Source of the DNA: Prevotella sp. P3-122
GTDB taxonomy: Bacteria > Bacteroidota > Bacteroidia > Bacteroidales > Bacteroidaceae
Reading direction: 5' to 3'
NCBI RefSeq assembly: GCF_002251365.1
Contig: NZ_NPJH01000041.1
Span: forward strand, 62,001-126,000
Length of the DNA stretch: 64,000 nt
Shown here: piece by piece, positions 37,771 to 47,457 of the stretch
Position numbering within the stretch: the first letter of the stretch is position 1
Layout: each line of letters begins with the position of its first letter
Notes under the pieces: model-generated
Told to the model about the DNA's origin: nothing
The model's database searches: none
What the model saw: only the letters and a program-made list of their open reading frames with translations
Translations under genes and position numbers: made by a program

Positions 37771-39369
37771 TTACTCGCAAGGCTCGTAGGCAAAGTCGTT
37801 GACGGTGCCTGTTTCGGAAGAGAAGCTGATGCCTACCTTGTATATCTTGCGTTTGTCGGCGGCGTATGGCTGGGCGTAGCCCTTGTCGTCTATCTGTTTC
37901 AGGGCTGCTTCCGCTGTGGAGTTGAGCTTGAACTCGAAGATATAGACATAGTCGGGACACTCCAGCACGCAGTCGATGCGACCCTGGCTCGTCTCCTTCT
38001 CAACGTAGGTGTTGTATTTGCCGAGCAACTGGAGGATGAGGTAGAAGGTGTATTGGAAATGACGCTCACACTCCCTCGCGTCCTGCTTGCGCTGGAAGCG
38101 GTAGGAGATGTTGGCGAGGAAACCCGTCAGCTGGAGCTTGAACTTCTCAAGGTCGCCACTGCGCAAGGCACGGGTGACGTCAACAAGCCACGAGTTGGAA
38201 TAGTTCTCGTCGCTGAAATAGTCAGACGCAAGCAGCGCTACCATACCACTGCGCACTTCCTCGTTTGGGAAGTCGAGACGATAGACATCGAATGTCGGGT
38301 CATAGCCCTTTATGGTAAAATATCCGCTTTGGTAGATCATAGGCAGCGGCTTTTGCTTTGTTGCCTTGTAATCTACAAATTCTGCGGCTGAATATTCCTT
38401 GCCTGCCAGCTCGTTGATATTTTCGTTGTTGTCTGCCAAAAGGCGCATGAGGTATGTCGGAGTGACTGTGGAGAACCAGTAGTCCATAAATTTACGTTTT
38501 TGGAAACAGTTCAATAAACTGAACGGATTGAACACATCAATCATTCCATCACTGAAATGGTAACCGTCATATTTCTGTTTCAGCTTTTCTATTGTCTCTT
38601 CCTCTGTCATGCCGTTCACTTTGCCAAGTTCCTGTATCTGATCCTTGAACACCGAAAGCAGTTCTTTTTCGGAGATGCCGCAAAGTGTGTCGAAACGGGA
38701 GTCGTAGCTGATGTCTGCAGGCTGGTTGAAACCGCTGAACACGCTGACCTGAGAGAACTTGGTGACTCCCGTGAGCAGCACAAACTGCAGATGCTTGTCC
38801 GTGAGCTTGAAAATGCTATAAAAGCCTTTAAGTATCTCGCGGTTATAGTCTTCAAGAGTCTTTATGTCTCCAGCCACAACAGGTGATGGGGTGTCAGTGT
38901 TCATCACGTCGAGCAACGGCTTGTCGTATTCGTCGATAAGTACCACAACACGCCTGCCGGTCTTCTCGTGGGCTTTTTCGAAAACGTAAGCTAACCGGTC
39001 GCCATAGGTGTTGGCAAGCTCATCCTTACCATATTTTTCCTCACATTTTGCGACGAAGGTCTCAATGGTTTCCTTGAGCTCCATAGGCGAGGTGAAGTTC
39101 TTTCCGTTGAAGTCAATATGGAACACAGGATATTCCTTCCACTCCTTCTCTAACGAGTCGATGGCAAGTCCGCGGAACAGTTCCCTGCGTCCGAGGAAAT
39201 AGTTCTCGAGCGTGGAGACGAGCAGGCTCTTGCCGAAGCGGCGAGGGCGGCTGAGGAAATAAATAGTACCCTTGCTGACAAGCTCATAAATCAATGCCGT
39301 CTTGTCAACATAAACGTAACCGTCTTCACGTATTCTATCAAAGTTCTGTATGCCAATAGGGTATTTCAT
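37771..39369 (-). CDS. AAA-ATPase-like / PD-(D/E)XK nuclease-like protein, tandem copy 2
   Basis: This 532-residue protein combines an N-terminal AAA-ATPase-like domain with a C-terminal PD-(D/E)XK-like domain. The first has Walker A-like SRPRRFGKSLL and Walker B VVVLIDEYDKPLL. The second has GRIDCVLECPDYVYIFEFKL, the D...ExK core. The start MKYPIGIQNFDRIRE at 39367-39369 matches its paralogue; two extra Met codons lie upstream. It lies 20 nt after the paralogous gene and is nearly identical to it at both ends. The family is greatly expanded in Prevotella and Bacteroides; its function is unknown. Confidence 0.85.
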   Translation of the reverse strand: MKYPIGIQNFDRIREDGYVYVDKTALIYELVSKGTIYFLSRPRRFGKSLLVSTLENYFLGRRELFRGLAIDSLEKEWKEYPVFHIDFNGKNFTSPMELKETIETFVAKCEEKYGKDELANTYGDRLAYVFEKAHEKTGRRVVVLIDEYDKPLLDVMNTDTPSPVVAGDIKTLEDYNREILKGFYSIFKLTDKHLQFVLLTGVTKFSQVSVFSGFNQPADISYDSRFDTLCGISEKELLSVFKDQIQELGKVNGMTEEETIEKLKQKYDGYHFSDGMIDVFNPFSLLNCFQKRKFMDYWFSTVTPTYLMRLLADNNENINELAGKEYSAAEFVDYKATKQKPLPMIYQSGYFTIKGYDPTFDVYRLDFPNEEVRSGMVALLASDYFSDENYSNSWLVDVTRALRSGDLEKFKLQLTGFLANISYRFQRKQDARECERHFQYTFYLILQLLGKYNTYVEKETSQGRIDCVLECPDYVYIFEFKLNSTAEAALKQIDDKGYAQPYAADKRKIYKVGISFSSETGTVNDFAYEPCE

Positions 39370-39389
39370 CATCAAGCATTTTTAATTTA

Positions 39390-40988
39390 TTACTCACAAG
39401 GCTCGTAGGCAAAGTCGTTGACGGTGCCAGTTTCGGAAGAGAAGCTGATGCCTACCTTGTATATCTTGCGTTTGTCGGCGGCGTAGGGCTGGGCGTAGCC
39501 CTTGTCGTCTATCTGTTTCAGGGCTGCTTCCGCCGTGGAGTTGAGCTTGAACTCGAAGATATAGACATAGTCGGGACACTCCAGCACGCAGTCGATGCGC
39601 CCCTGGCTCGTCTCCTTCTCAACATAGGTGTTGTATTTGCCGAGCAACTGGAGGATGAGATAGAAGGTGTACTGGAAATGACGCTCACACTCCCTTGCAT
39701 CCTGCTTGCGCTGGAAGCGGTAGGAGATGTTGGCGAGGAAACCTGTCAGCTGGAGCTTGAACTTCTCGAGGTCGCCCGCTTCCAACGAGTCGCTTACGTC
39801 GTTGAGCCACATGGAAGGACTGCTTGTGTCGCCAAAGTAGTCGGACGACAATACGGCTACCATTCCGCTGCGCACCTCCTCGTTGGGGAAGTCGAGCAGG
39901 TAGGTGTCGCGTCGTCGGTTGTAGCCCTTTATGGTCAGATAGCCGCTCTGATAGATCATGGGCAGCGGCTTTTGCTTTGTTGCCTTGTAATCTACAAATT
40001 CAGCGGCAGGGTATTCCTTGCCTGCCAGCTCGTTGATGTTCTCGTTGTTGTCTGCCAAAAGGCGCATGAGGTATGTCGGGGTGCCTGTGGAGAACCAATA
40101 GTTCTGAAAGTCGTTAGAGTCGAGGCAGTTTAGTATGCTGAACGGATTGAAGATGTCCTTCAGTTGTTTGCTGAAATGGTAACCGTCATATTTCCGCTTC
40201 AGCTTTGCTATGGTTTCTTCCTCTGTCATGCCGTTTGCCTCACCAAGTTCCTTTATCTGATCCTTGAATACAGACAACAGTTCTTCCTTGGAAATGCCAC
40301 AAAGTGCATCAAATCTGGAGTCGCTGCTGATATCCTTCGGCTGGTTGAAGCCGCTGAACACGCTGACCTGCGAGAACTTGGTCACTCCTGTGAGCAGCAC
40401 AAACTGCAGATGCTTGTCGGTGAGCTTGAATGCACTATAGAATCCCTTGAGTATCTCTCGGTTATAGTCCTCAAGGGTCTGAATGTCTCCAGCCACTACG
40501 GGCGAAGGCAAGCCGCTATTCATCACGTCGAGCAGAGGCTTGTCGTATTCGTCGATAAGTACCACGACACGTCTGCCTGTCTTCTCGTGGGCTTTCCCGA
40601 AAACGTATGCCAAACGGTCGCCATAGGTGTTGGCGAGGGGATTCTTGCCATACACCTCTTCTTGCATGGCGACGAAGGTCTCAACGGTTTCCTTGAGCTC
40701 CATCGGCGAGGTGAAGTTCTTTCCGTTGAAGTCAATATGGAACACAGGATATTCCTTCCACTCCTTCTCCAACGAGTCGATGGCAAGTCCGCGGAACAGT
40801 TCCCTACGTCCGAGGAAATAGTTCTCGAGCGTGGAGACGAGCAGGCTCTTGCCGAAGCGGCGAGGGCGGCTGAGGAAATAAATAGTACCCTTGCTGACAA
40901 GCTCATAAATCAATGCCGTCTTGTCAACATAAACGTAACCGTCTTCACGTATTCTATCAAAGCTCTGTATTCCTATAGGGTACTTCAT
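39390..40988 (-). CDS. AAA-ATPase-like / PD-(D/E)XK nuclease-like protein, tandem copy 1
   Basis: This 532-residue paralogue of the gene at 37771 has the same domain order: Walker A-like RPRRFGKSLL, Walker B VVLIDEYDKP, and the C-terminal nuclease-like core IDCVLE...EFKL. The N-terminal ~200 residues and the last ~130 are almost identical to the neighbour. The middle (about 250-400) diverges in blocks, for example HFSKQLKDIFNPFS here against HFSDGMIDVFNPFS there. This gene carries the promoter, so the second copy is probably read through from it. Confidence 0.85.
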   Translation of the reverse strand: MKYPIGIQSFDRIREDGYVYVDKTALIYELVSKGTIYFLSRPRRFGKSLLVSTLENYFLGRRELFRGLAIDSLEKEWKEYPVFHIDFNGKNFTSPMELKETVETFVAMQEEVYGKNPLANTYGDRLAYVFGKAHEKTGRRVVVLIDEYDKPLLDVMNSGLPSPVVAGDIQTLEDYNREILKGFYSAFKLTDKHLQFVLLTGVTKFSQVSVFSGFNQPKDISSDSRFDALCGISKEELLSVFKDQIKELGEANGMTEEETIAKLKRKYDGYHFSKQLKDIFNPFSILNCLDSNDFQNYWFSTGTPTYLMRLLADNNENINELAGKEYPAAEFVDYKATKQKPLPMIYQSGYLTIKGYNRRRDTYLLDFPNEEVRSGMVAVLSSDYFGDTSSPSMWLNDVSDSLEAGDLEKFKLQLTGFLANISYRFQRKQDARECERHFQYTFYLILQLLGKYNTYVEKETSQGRIDCVLECPDYVYIFEFKLNSTAEAALKQIDDKGYAQPYAADKRKIYKVGISFSSETGTVNDFAYEPCE

Positions 40989-41013
40989 AATAAGGCATTT
41001 TTGATGTTTGCCG

Positions 41014-41044
41014 CAAAGATACGTTTTTTATTTATTTCTTCAAA
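41014..41044 (-). promoter_or_regulatory. Promoter of the tandem AAA/PD-(D/E)XK pair
   Basis: On the minus strand TATCTTTG (41014-41021) and TTTG (41041-41044) are separated by exactly 19 nt. This is a perfect consensus promoter 25 nt before the start codon. Confidence 0.8.
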
Positions 41045-41167
41045 GTAACACGCATATTTTATTTCTTCAAATTAACATATTAATATAAAATAATTGGAGA
41101 AATCTATAGGAATCAAGGTTATACGTCTGAGTAGCTGCAATTGCCATGGTTGTGGGTCAGAGGGAAA

Positions 41168-41199
41168 GTACATTGACCCGCTGAATAGAGTCAATGTAC
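41168..41199. repeat. REP-like inverted repeat related to 37563-37602
   Basis: GTACATTGAC (41168-41177) and GTCAATGTAC (41190-41199) share the ACATTGACC/GGTCAATGT core of the element at 37563. A GGGTCAGAGGGA motif occurs nearby twice (about 41154 and 41434). The rest of 41052-41527 has no recognisable gene. Confidence 0.6.
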
Positions 41200-41527
41200 C
41201 TGTCCGTGTGCCACGAGGTGCACATCTATATATAAAGGGGTTGGCTACCTTCCATATAAGATGTAGCCGTAACTGCCAATGAAATGAGAGAAGGTCTCTC
41301 GGTGTCGGTGTGCAGGCACTGGCATCAACCCCTCTGCAAGCTGCTGCAGTCGGAAACGTTGCGGTGGTGAGCGTTGCAGAGAGGTACGTATTACTGAGCT
41401 GAACGCAAGTGAACGTTTTCGTTAAGCCAAATAGGGTCAGAGGGACAGATATATAGACCCTCAACATTTCAGTCGTTAAACTTATCATTGGCAAAACCGA
41501 AGTATTTTGTGAAGAAAGACTTTAGAA

Positions 41528-41773
41528 TCATAGGGACAATCCGTAGAACTGGTGCGAGTAGAAACTTCCGATACTCTCATGGCACATTCTGAAGAGGCAC
41601 AGCAGCACTATCAGCAGAGAGGCCGAGATGCCTTGCTGCTTCTCCATCTTCAAGTGCCTCAGCCTCTGAGAAAGGTGAAAATGGTCGAAAAGATTGATAA
41701 TATCTGCGTTCATGCGATTCTTCTGGCAAACAATGTTGTATATCTCGTGAATATTTTCTAAATTTGCAGTCAT
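41528..41773 (-). mobile_element. IS remnant: N-terminal fragment of an IS4-like transposase
   Basis: These 81 codons read MTANLENIHEIYNIV and HFHLSQRLRHLKMEKQQGIS, resembling the N-terminus of a DDE-type (IS4-like) transposase. The frame stops before any catalytic residue, and no second inverted repeat was identified. It is a dead fragment separating the AAA pair from the two-component system. Family naming is by general resemblance only. Confidence 0.5.
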
Positions 41774-41937
41774 AACAGGGGCTGAGCTGAGGTTGCAATT
41801 GGTTTTCTTTTCACTTGCTAATTTACAACTTTTTCTTCAAACTCCTGTTATTTTAATAGTTAAATAAAATCAATTTATACACAATTAAACCATCACAAAG
41901 GGTGGAAAACTTTAGTTAGGGTAATTTGCAAACAAAG

Positions 41938-43332
41938 ATGGAAGAATCCAAAAAAGGGAAAATACTCTTGGTTGACGACAATGAAGATGTCCTCTTGTCT
42001 CTCAACCTTCTGCTGAAACCTCGTGTCGAAGCTATCAGAGCTATAACTAAGCCAGAACGAATCATCGAGTTCATGGATAGCTTTGCCCCTGATGTTATAC
42101 TTCTCGACATGAACTTCCGCCGTGATGCTATCAGTGGTGAAGAAGGCTACGAATGGCTTGAAGCAATATTGAAACATAATCCGAGAAGCGTGGTGCTGTT
42201 CATCACAGCATATGTAGATACGGAGAAGGCGGTTCGTGCCATCAAGGCAGGAGCCATAGATTTCATTCCTAAACCATGGGACAAACAAAAGATGCTCGAC
42301 ACTGTGCACAGTGCCATCGAGCTGAGTTATAGCCGACAAGGACGAGAAGCAGTACAGACGGTTCAGGACGAGACTTTCAGTCGCATGATAGGCGAGTGCC
42401 CTGCCATAATTGAAATGAAACGTCAGATAGCACGAGTGGCGGTTACAGATGCCAATGTTCTGATAACAGGCGAGAACGGCACAGGCAAGGATGTGGCAGC
42501 TCACGCACTTCACGAACTCTCGACACGCAGCGACAAGCAATTCGTCTGCATCGACCTTGGTTGTATTCCTGAAACACTGTTTGAAAGCGAGCTGTTTGGC
42601 TATGAGAAGGGAGCCTTTACCGATGCCAAAAACGCAAAAGAAGGGCGAGTAGAGTCTGCGGATGGCGGCACATTGTTCCTTGACGAGATAGGCAACCTTT
42701 CCGCTCAGACTCAGCAGAAACTGCTAACGGTCATTGAGAAACGAGTGGTGTCACGCATCGGTAGCAACAAGTCAAAGAATGTAGATGTGCGACTCATTAG
42801 TGCAACAAATGCAGATCTCTATGCTAAGGTCAGAGAGGGTGCGTTCCGCCAGGACCTGTTGTATCGCATCAACACAATAGAGCTTCACCTGCCACCTTTG
42901 CGTGAGCGTGGCCACGATGTCATTCTGCTTGCTGAACATTTCATCAGCAACATGGCTGTCAAATATGGTAAGCGCGTTCCGACTCTTGCTGAATCAGCCA
43001 AACAAAAACTCTTGCAACATTCATGGCCCGGCAATATCCGTGAACTGCAGCACAGCATAGAAAGAGCCATCGTCCTCTCAGACAAGGCTATTCTCGAAGC
43101 GGATGACATTCCGCTGGAAAGAAAAAGTACATTCTCAATGGAGGGTGACGGAAGCAACTCTGGCAATGATAGTCAGGATGAAATCGGAGTGACCTATAAC
43201 CTTGATGAGCTTGAACGCAAAGCTATTGCTCGTGCCATATCTGCGAGCAATGGCAATCTCACCCGTGCAGCAGAACTCTTAGGCATCACACGATTTGCTT
43301 TATACCGCAAGATTGAGAAATTAGGAATCTAA
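41938..43332 (+). CDS. Sigma-54-dependent NtrC-family response regulator
   Basis: This is a 464-residue enhancer-binding protein with three domains. The receiver has Asp13/14, phospho-acceptor Asp57 (VILLDMNF) and Lys112. The AAA+ domain has Walker A GENGTGKD (178-185), the sigma-54-contacting GAFTDA (225-230) intact, and Walker B GGTLFLDE (243-250). The C-terminal Fis-type helix-turn-helix is LTRAAELLGITRFALYRKI. The start is the ATG at 41938 (MEESKKGKILLVDD); a TTG four codons upstream is unnecessary. Its kinase is encoded 17 nt downstream. Palindromic operators and a sigma-54 promoter precede the efflux genes that follow, so it most likely activates them. Confidence 0.94.
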   Translation: MEESKKGKILLVDDNEDVLLSLNLLLKPRVEAIRAITKPERIIEFMDSFAPDVILLDMNFRRDAISGEEGYEWLEAILKHNPRSVVLFITAYVDTEKAVRAIKAGAIDFIPKPWDKQKMLDTVHSAIELSYSRQGREAVQTVQDETFSRMIGECPAIIEMKRQIARVAVTDANVLITGENGTGKDVAAHALHELSTRSDKQFVCIDLGCIPETLFESELFGYEKGAFTDAKNAKEGRVESADGGTLFLDEIGNLSAQTQQKLLTVIEKRVVSRIGSNKSKNVDVRLISATNADLYAKVREGAFRQDLLYRINTIELHLPPLRERGHDVILLAEHFISNMAVKYGKRVPTLAESAKQKLLQHSWPGNIRELQHSIERAIVLSDKAILEADDIPLERKSTFSMEGDGSNSGNDSQDEIGVTYNLDELERKAIARAISASNGNLTRAAELLGITRFALYRKIEKLGI

Positions 43333-43349
43333 CAAGAAATCAGCAAAGT

Positions 43350-44531
43350 ATGTCATTCATCGAAAACATTCTTCATGGCAAAAGCATAAAGCGACTTCGT
43401 CTTATGCTCGACTCGTTGCGCACCCGCGACCTTTCCCTTCAGTTTAACCTTGACGGCATGAAAGGCGAGGAACGAAAGCTTGCCGAGGAAATGAATGCCG
43501 TGATAAATGATTTCCGTGAAGGCCAACTGAGGCAAGAGAAGCAGTATCAGTACTTCGATACGCTTCTCAACACCGTCAGCGACATGCTGATAGTTGCAGA
43601 CTCCTCTGGCAAGGTCAGTTGGATGAACTATTCGGCAGTTGAGGGTCTGTGTGGATTCAAGATTCAGCATTTGAACGATCTCTCTGCTGTGGATGCAGAA
43701 TTGCCAGCCACTCTGCAGCAATTGCGGCCAGGCATACAGCAACTCGTACGTTTCCAGCCACAATCTGACAGCTCTGTCAAGGACTATGTGGTCAGCATGT
43801 CTTATCTATACACCATGGGACTAACACTCCACATCTATACCATACAGAATGTTCAAACTATAGTTCAACAAAGTGAAGCTGATGCCCAGCAAAAACTGGT
43901 ACGGGTACTTACTCACGAAATAATGAACTCGCTTACGCCTATCATCTCTCTATCCGACACCCTCAGCGACACCATGCAGCAAAGTAACTTCAGGGATGAG
44001 GATATGCTTGCTGCAATACAAGCCATTAACCGCCGTGCAGGAGGACTCATGCAGTTTGTGGAGAACTACCGCAAGCTGCAGTACATTTCTGCTCCGCAGT
44101 ATGATAATGTATCAGTCGGCAACCTTCTTGCCAATTTGAAGCAGCTCTATAAATCCGACTGCATACACTTTAAGACCGAGAATGAAGATCAACTCCTTCA
44201 CATCGACCGCACACAGATAGAACAGGTGCTAATCAATCTTATCAAAAATGCCCTCGAAGCCACAGATGGATGCTGTGAGCCGTGCATCACGTTGTCGATA
44301 AAGCAACAGTTACGAGGGCGGGAAGTCTGCATTACAGTTGAAGACAATGGTGTTGGGATCGCTACTGACGTGCTGGATAACATCTTCGTGCCCTTTTTTA
44401 CCACCAAGATTGATGGCTCGGGTATTGGTCTCAGCATTTGCAAACAGGTAATCACTCTTCATGGAGGTACTATAACAGCCACTTCTACCATAGGAAAAGG
44501 TTCTTTATTCACGATTATTCTGCCTTTGTAA
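43350..44531 (+). CDS. Soluble NtrB-like sensor histidine kinase
   Basis: This 393-residue kinase has no membrane segment. It has a PAS-like region (about 70-165, with DTLLNTVSDMLIVADSSGK), an H-box with His189 (RVLTHEIMNSLTPI), and HATPase motifs: N-box LINLIKNALEA, G1 DNGVGI and G2 GSGIGLSI. It should phosphorylate the adjacent NtrC-type regulator in response to a cytoplasmic or membrane-perturbation cue. The gene ends 4 nt before the first palindrome of the operator cluster. Confidence 0.92.
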   Translation: MSFIENILHGKSIKRLRLMLDSLRTRDLSLQFNLDGMKGEERKLAEEMNAVINDFREGQLRQEKQYQYFDTLLNTVSDMLIVADSSGKVSWMNYSAVEGLCGFKIQHLNDLSAVDAELPATLQQLRPGIQQLVRFQPQSDSSVKDYVVSMSYLYTMGLTLHIYTIQNVQTIVQQSEADAQQKLVRVLTHEIMNSLTPIISLSDTLSDTMQQSNFRDEDMLAAIQAINRRAGGLMQFVENYRKLQYISAPQYDNVSVGNLLANLKQLYKSDCIHFKTENEDQLLHIDRTQIEQVLINLIKNALEATDGCCEPCITLSIKQQLRGREVCITVEDNGVGIATDVLDNIFVPFFTTKIDGSGIGLSICKQVITLHGGTITATSTIGKGSLFTIILPL

Positions 44532-44534
44532 ATA

Positions 44535-44580
44535 GTGTGCGCACCGTGCGATTCCGCACATAAGGCGTGCGTTTCCGCAC
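44535..44580. promoter_or_regulatory. Paired palindromic enhancer sites (UAS) for the NtrC-type regulator
   Basis: GTGCGATTCCGCAC (44546-44559) and GTGCGTTTCCGCAC (44567-44580) are matching 5-4-5 palindromes spaced 21 bp apart, two helical turns. A third perfect palindrome GTGCGCAC (44537-44544) lies just upstream. They are about 100 bp from the predicted sigma-54 start site, the classic enhancer distance. Confidence 0.85.
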
Positions 44581-44636
44581 AGGTGGAAAATACACCAATT
44601 TGGGATTAGACATTAGTAATCAGTTACTTACACTAT

Positions 44637-44652
44637 TGGCTTCTATTTTGCT
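44637..44652 (+). promoter_or_regulatory. Sigma-54 (-24/-12) promoter of the efflux operon
   Basis: TGGC (44637-44640), seven nucleotides, then TTGCT (44648-44652) gives GG-N10-GC spacing. This matches TGGCACG-N4-TTGCW. The predicted transcription start is near 44662, 18 nt before the tolC-like ATG. Confidence 0.88.
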
Positions 44653-44679
44653 ATATATAATAGTAAAAATACATGCCCA

Positions 44680-46164
44680 ATGACAAAAAGAACATTATAC
44701 ACATTAGTCTTTGAATTCCTCCTTTTCATTCCAAATAGAGGAAAGGCGGAATCTGTCCCCAATGATTCGTTGGTGTTGGATCTTCAATCTGTCATCCAGA
44801 TTGCCAAAACTCAATCGCCTTCGGCACAGAGCGCCAGAAACTCATTTCTTTCAGCCTACTGGAACTATCGTTATTTCCGTGCAAACTACCTACCGTCTAT
44901 TACACTCAGTTCCTCACCTTATATAAATAAAGAGGTGAATAAAATCACTCAGTCAGACGGAACGGCAATGTTTATCGGTCAAGACCAATTTGGTGCAGAC
45001 CTATCGTTGACCATCAATCAGAATATCTCATTTACGGGTGGTAGTCTCTTTGTGAAGAGTAGGCTAAATCGTCTTGATGAGTTTCAAAACAAATCGACTA
45101 ATTATAGCGCATCTCCCATCTCTATCGGTTATCAGCAGAGCCTCTTCGGCTATAACTCATTGAAATGGGACAAACTCATTGAGCCCATCCGTTTCCGCGA
45201 AGCCAAGAAACAATATGCAGAGACACTTGAGCTTGTTTCTGCCACCGCTTGCAATTATTTCTTTCGCCTTGCTACAGCGCAAATGGAACTGGATATGGCT
45301 CGACAGAACTACGCTTCGGCAGACACACTCTACCAAATGGCTCAGGGGCGTTATTCTATTGGAACCATAACCGAGAACGAAATGCTCCAGTTGGAAATCA
45401 ACAAGCTCAATGAAGAGAGCAACGTAATGGATGCACAGATTTCTCTTCAAGAACAGTTGCAAAGCGTTCGCTCGTTTCTGGGGCTAGAACAGTCAACCGA
45501 CATACGGCTCATAATCCCCGACAGTGTACCGCAATTTAGCGTACCACTTGACGAAGCCATAAGTCTAGCAACAGAGAATAGTCCCGATCCCGACTATTAC
45601 AAGCGTATTGTGACGGAGAGCAAGAGTTCGCTCGCTAACGCCCGAGCTAACTCTGGGCTGAAAGCAGACCTTTACCTACAATTTGGATTATCACAAACAG
45701 GAAACGAACTTGGCACAGCATACAGAAACCTGATGAATCAGGAGTATGCCAGTGTGTCAATAGTCTTGCCAATCCTTGATTGGGGACGCGGCAAAGGTCG
45801 CGTGAGGGTTGCAAAATCGCAACTGGCATTGATAGAGACTCAGGCAGAACAAGGAATGAATGACTTCTATCAGAACATAGAAAAGTTGGTCATGCAATTC
45901 AACAGGCAGGCTCACAAGGTCAAGATTGCGAAACTTACCGACAAGAGAGCAAACCAGCGACATACGGTTGCTCGGCAACTCTATATCATGGGAAGGAATT
46001 CTATACTCGACCTGAATTCATCAATAAACGAGAAGAATGCAGCCCGCCGTAGTCACCTTTCAGCTATGCAAACATATTGGAGCCTTTATTATACGATTCG
46101 TTCAATGACGGCATACGATTTTGAGAGAAATCTACCCATTTCGGAAGAATTACCCATAGAATAA
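44680..46164 (+). CDS. TolC-family outer-membrane efflux protein
   Basis: This 494-residue protein has a signal peptide (to about GKAES) and duplicated TolC halves rich in alpha-helical coiled coil. The repeated signatures are VLDLQSVIQIAKTQSPSAQ and the later VPLDEAISLATENSPD, with beta-strand segments such as PISIGYQQSLFGYNSLKW. It would form the outer-membrane exit duct for the adaptor and permease encoded next. It is the first gene of the sigma-54-controlled operon, 11 nt before the adaptor gene. Confidence 0.92.
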   Translation: MTKRTLYTLVFEFLLFIPNRGKAESVPNDSLVLDLQSVIQIAKTQSPSAQSARNSFLSAYWNYRYFRANYLPSITLSSSPYINKEVNKITQSDGTAMFIGQDQFGADLSLTINQNISFTGGSLFVKSRLNRLDEFQNKSTNYSASPISIGYQQSLFGYNSLKWDKLIEPIRFREAKKQYAETLELVSATACNYFFRLATAQMELDMARQNYASADTLYQMAQGRYSIGTITENEMLQLEINKLNEESNVMDAQISLQEQLQSVRSFLGLEQSTDIRLIIPDSVPQFSVPLDEAISLATENSPDPDYYKRIVTESKSSLANARANSGLKADLYLQFGLSQTGNELGTAYRNLMNQEYASVSIVLPILDWGRGKGRVRVAKSQLALIETQAEQGMNDFYQNIEKLVMQFNRQAHKVKIAKLTDKRANQRHTVARQLYIMGRNSILDLNSSINEKNAARRSHLSAMQTYWSLYYTIRSMTAYDFERNLPISEELPIE

Positions 46165-46175
46165 AACAGAACATC

Positions 46176-47426
46176 ATGGATATACAACTTAAACCAAAGC
46201 CCTGGTACATCAAGTACCGCTATTACATTATGGCAGGCGTAGCGTTCCTCGCCTTCGTGGTGTATGTCATCACGCTGATTGTATGCCCTCGCCAACTGAA
46301 CATTGATGCCGAGGAATATAAGATAGTGGAGGTGGAGAACGGACACTTCATGGAATACGTGGATGTGGAAGGTGTCACTCAGCCAATCCTCACACTCCAA
46401 ATCAATGCTATGGAGAGCGGATTCGTAAGCCGCATCGTGGCTGAGGAAGGTGCTATACTGAATGAGGGCGACACGATACTCGTGCTTACCAACCCCGAAC
46501 TGCTACGTTCCATTGAGGACGAACGCGACTCATGGCAGAACAGCCAGCGCAACTATCGCGAGCAGGAGATAGAGATGGAACAGAAGAGCATCACGTTGCG
46601 CCAGCAGGCTCTCGACGCTTCGCACCAGATGGCGAGCCTCGACAAGTCGCTCAAGCAGAGCCGCGAGGAGTATCGCATGGGTATCAAGAGCAAGGCTGAG
46701 CTGGAGGTGGCAGAAGAGGATTATGAGTACCAGAAGCAGAAGACTCAACTGCAGATGCAGAGCCTGCGTCATGATTCCATAGCCACACGACTGCGCCGTG
46801 AGATGGTTGTTGCCAACCGCGAGGCAGAAAACAAGAAGCTAAGTCGTGCAAACAATCGTACCAATGGACTTGTGGTGCGCGCCCCAATCTCTGGTCAGCT
46901 GAGCTACCTTGCCGTCACTCCAGGTCAGCAGGTATCTATGGGCATGAGCATCGGTCAGATCAAGGACTTGTCACAGTATAAGGTTCACACCTCGCTGAAC
47001 GAATACTACATCGACCGCATAACTGCAGGACTCCCTGCCAAGATAAGCTATCAGGACAAGACCTTCCCTCTCAGCATCTCAAGAGTAGTGCCAGAGGTGA
47101 AGGAGCGCAGCTTCGATGTCGACCTCGTCTTCTCAGGACAAAATCCATCGAACATACGTCTTGGCAAGAGCTATCGTGTGCAGATAGAGCTTGGCAAACC
47201 AGAGCGTGCTATCATCATTCCTCGTGGCGACTTCTACCAGCACACAGGTGGGAAATGGATTTACCGCCTCTCCTCCGATGGCAAGAAGGCAACGAAGGTG
47301 GAGATAGAGATTGGCCGTCAGAATCCGCAACACTATGAGATAGTTGGTGGTCTCAACGAAGGAGACCGCGTGATTGTCAGCGGATATGATAAGTTTGGAG
47401 ATATTGAAGAACTTATAATCAAATGA
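46176..47426 (+). CDS. HlyD/MacA-type periplasmic adaptor (membrane fusion protein)
   Basis: This 416-residue protein is anchored by one N-terminal membrane helix (about 10-35). It has biotinyl-lipoyl halves (FVSRIVAEEGAILNEGDTI and VRAPISGQLSYLAVTPGQQV) around a long coiled-coil hairpin (residues ~110-230, Glu/Gln/Arg-rich). A beta-barrel/membrane-proximal domain ends it. It links the TolC-like duct to the FtsX-type permease encoded downstream. Confidence 0.92.
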   Translation: MDIQLKPKPWYIKYRYYIMAGVAFLAFVVYVITLIVCPRQLNIDAEEYKIVEVENGHFMEYVDVEGVTQPILTLQINAMESGFVSRIVAEEGAILNEGDTILVLTNPELLRSIEDERDSWQNSQRNYREQEIEMEQKSITLRQQALDASHQMASLDKSLKQSREEYRMGIKSKAELEVAEEDYEYQKQKTQLQMQSLRHDSIATRLRREMVVANREAENKKLSRANNRTNGLVVRAPISGQLSYLAVTPGQQVSMGMSIGQIKDLSQYKVHTSLNEYYIDRITAGLPAKISYQDKTFPLSISRVVPEVKERSFDVDLVFSGQNPSNIRLGKSYRVQIELGKPERAIIIPRGDFYQHTGGKWIYRLSSDGKKATKVEIEIGRQNPQHYEIVGGLNEGDRVIVSGYDKFGDIEELIIK

Positions 47427-47457
47427 TTTGTGTAACTTTTTGTCAAAATAGACAATT

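Noticed and set aside
41072..41494. Minus-strand 140-codon ORF between the AAA genes and the IS remnant
   Set aside because: It runs through REP-like palindromes, has no recognisable motif and no promoter; treated as noncoding.
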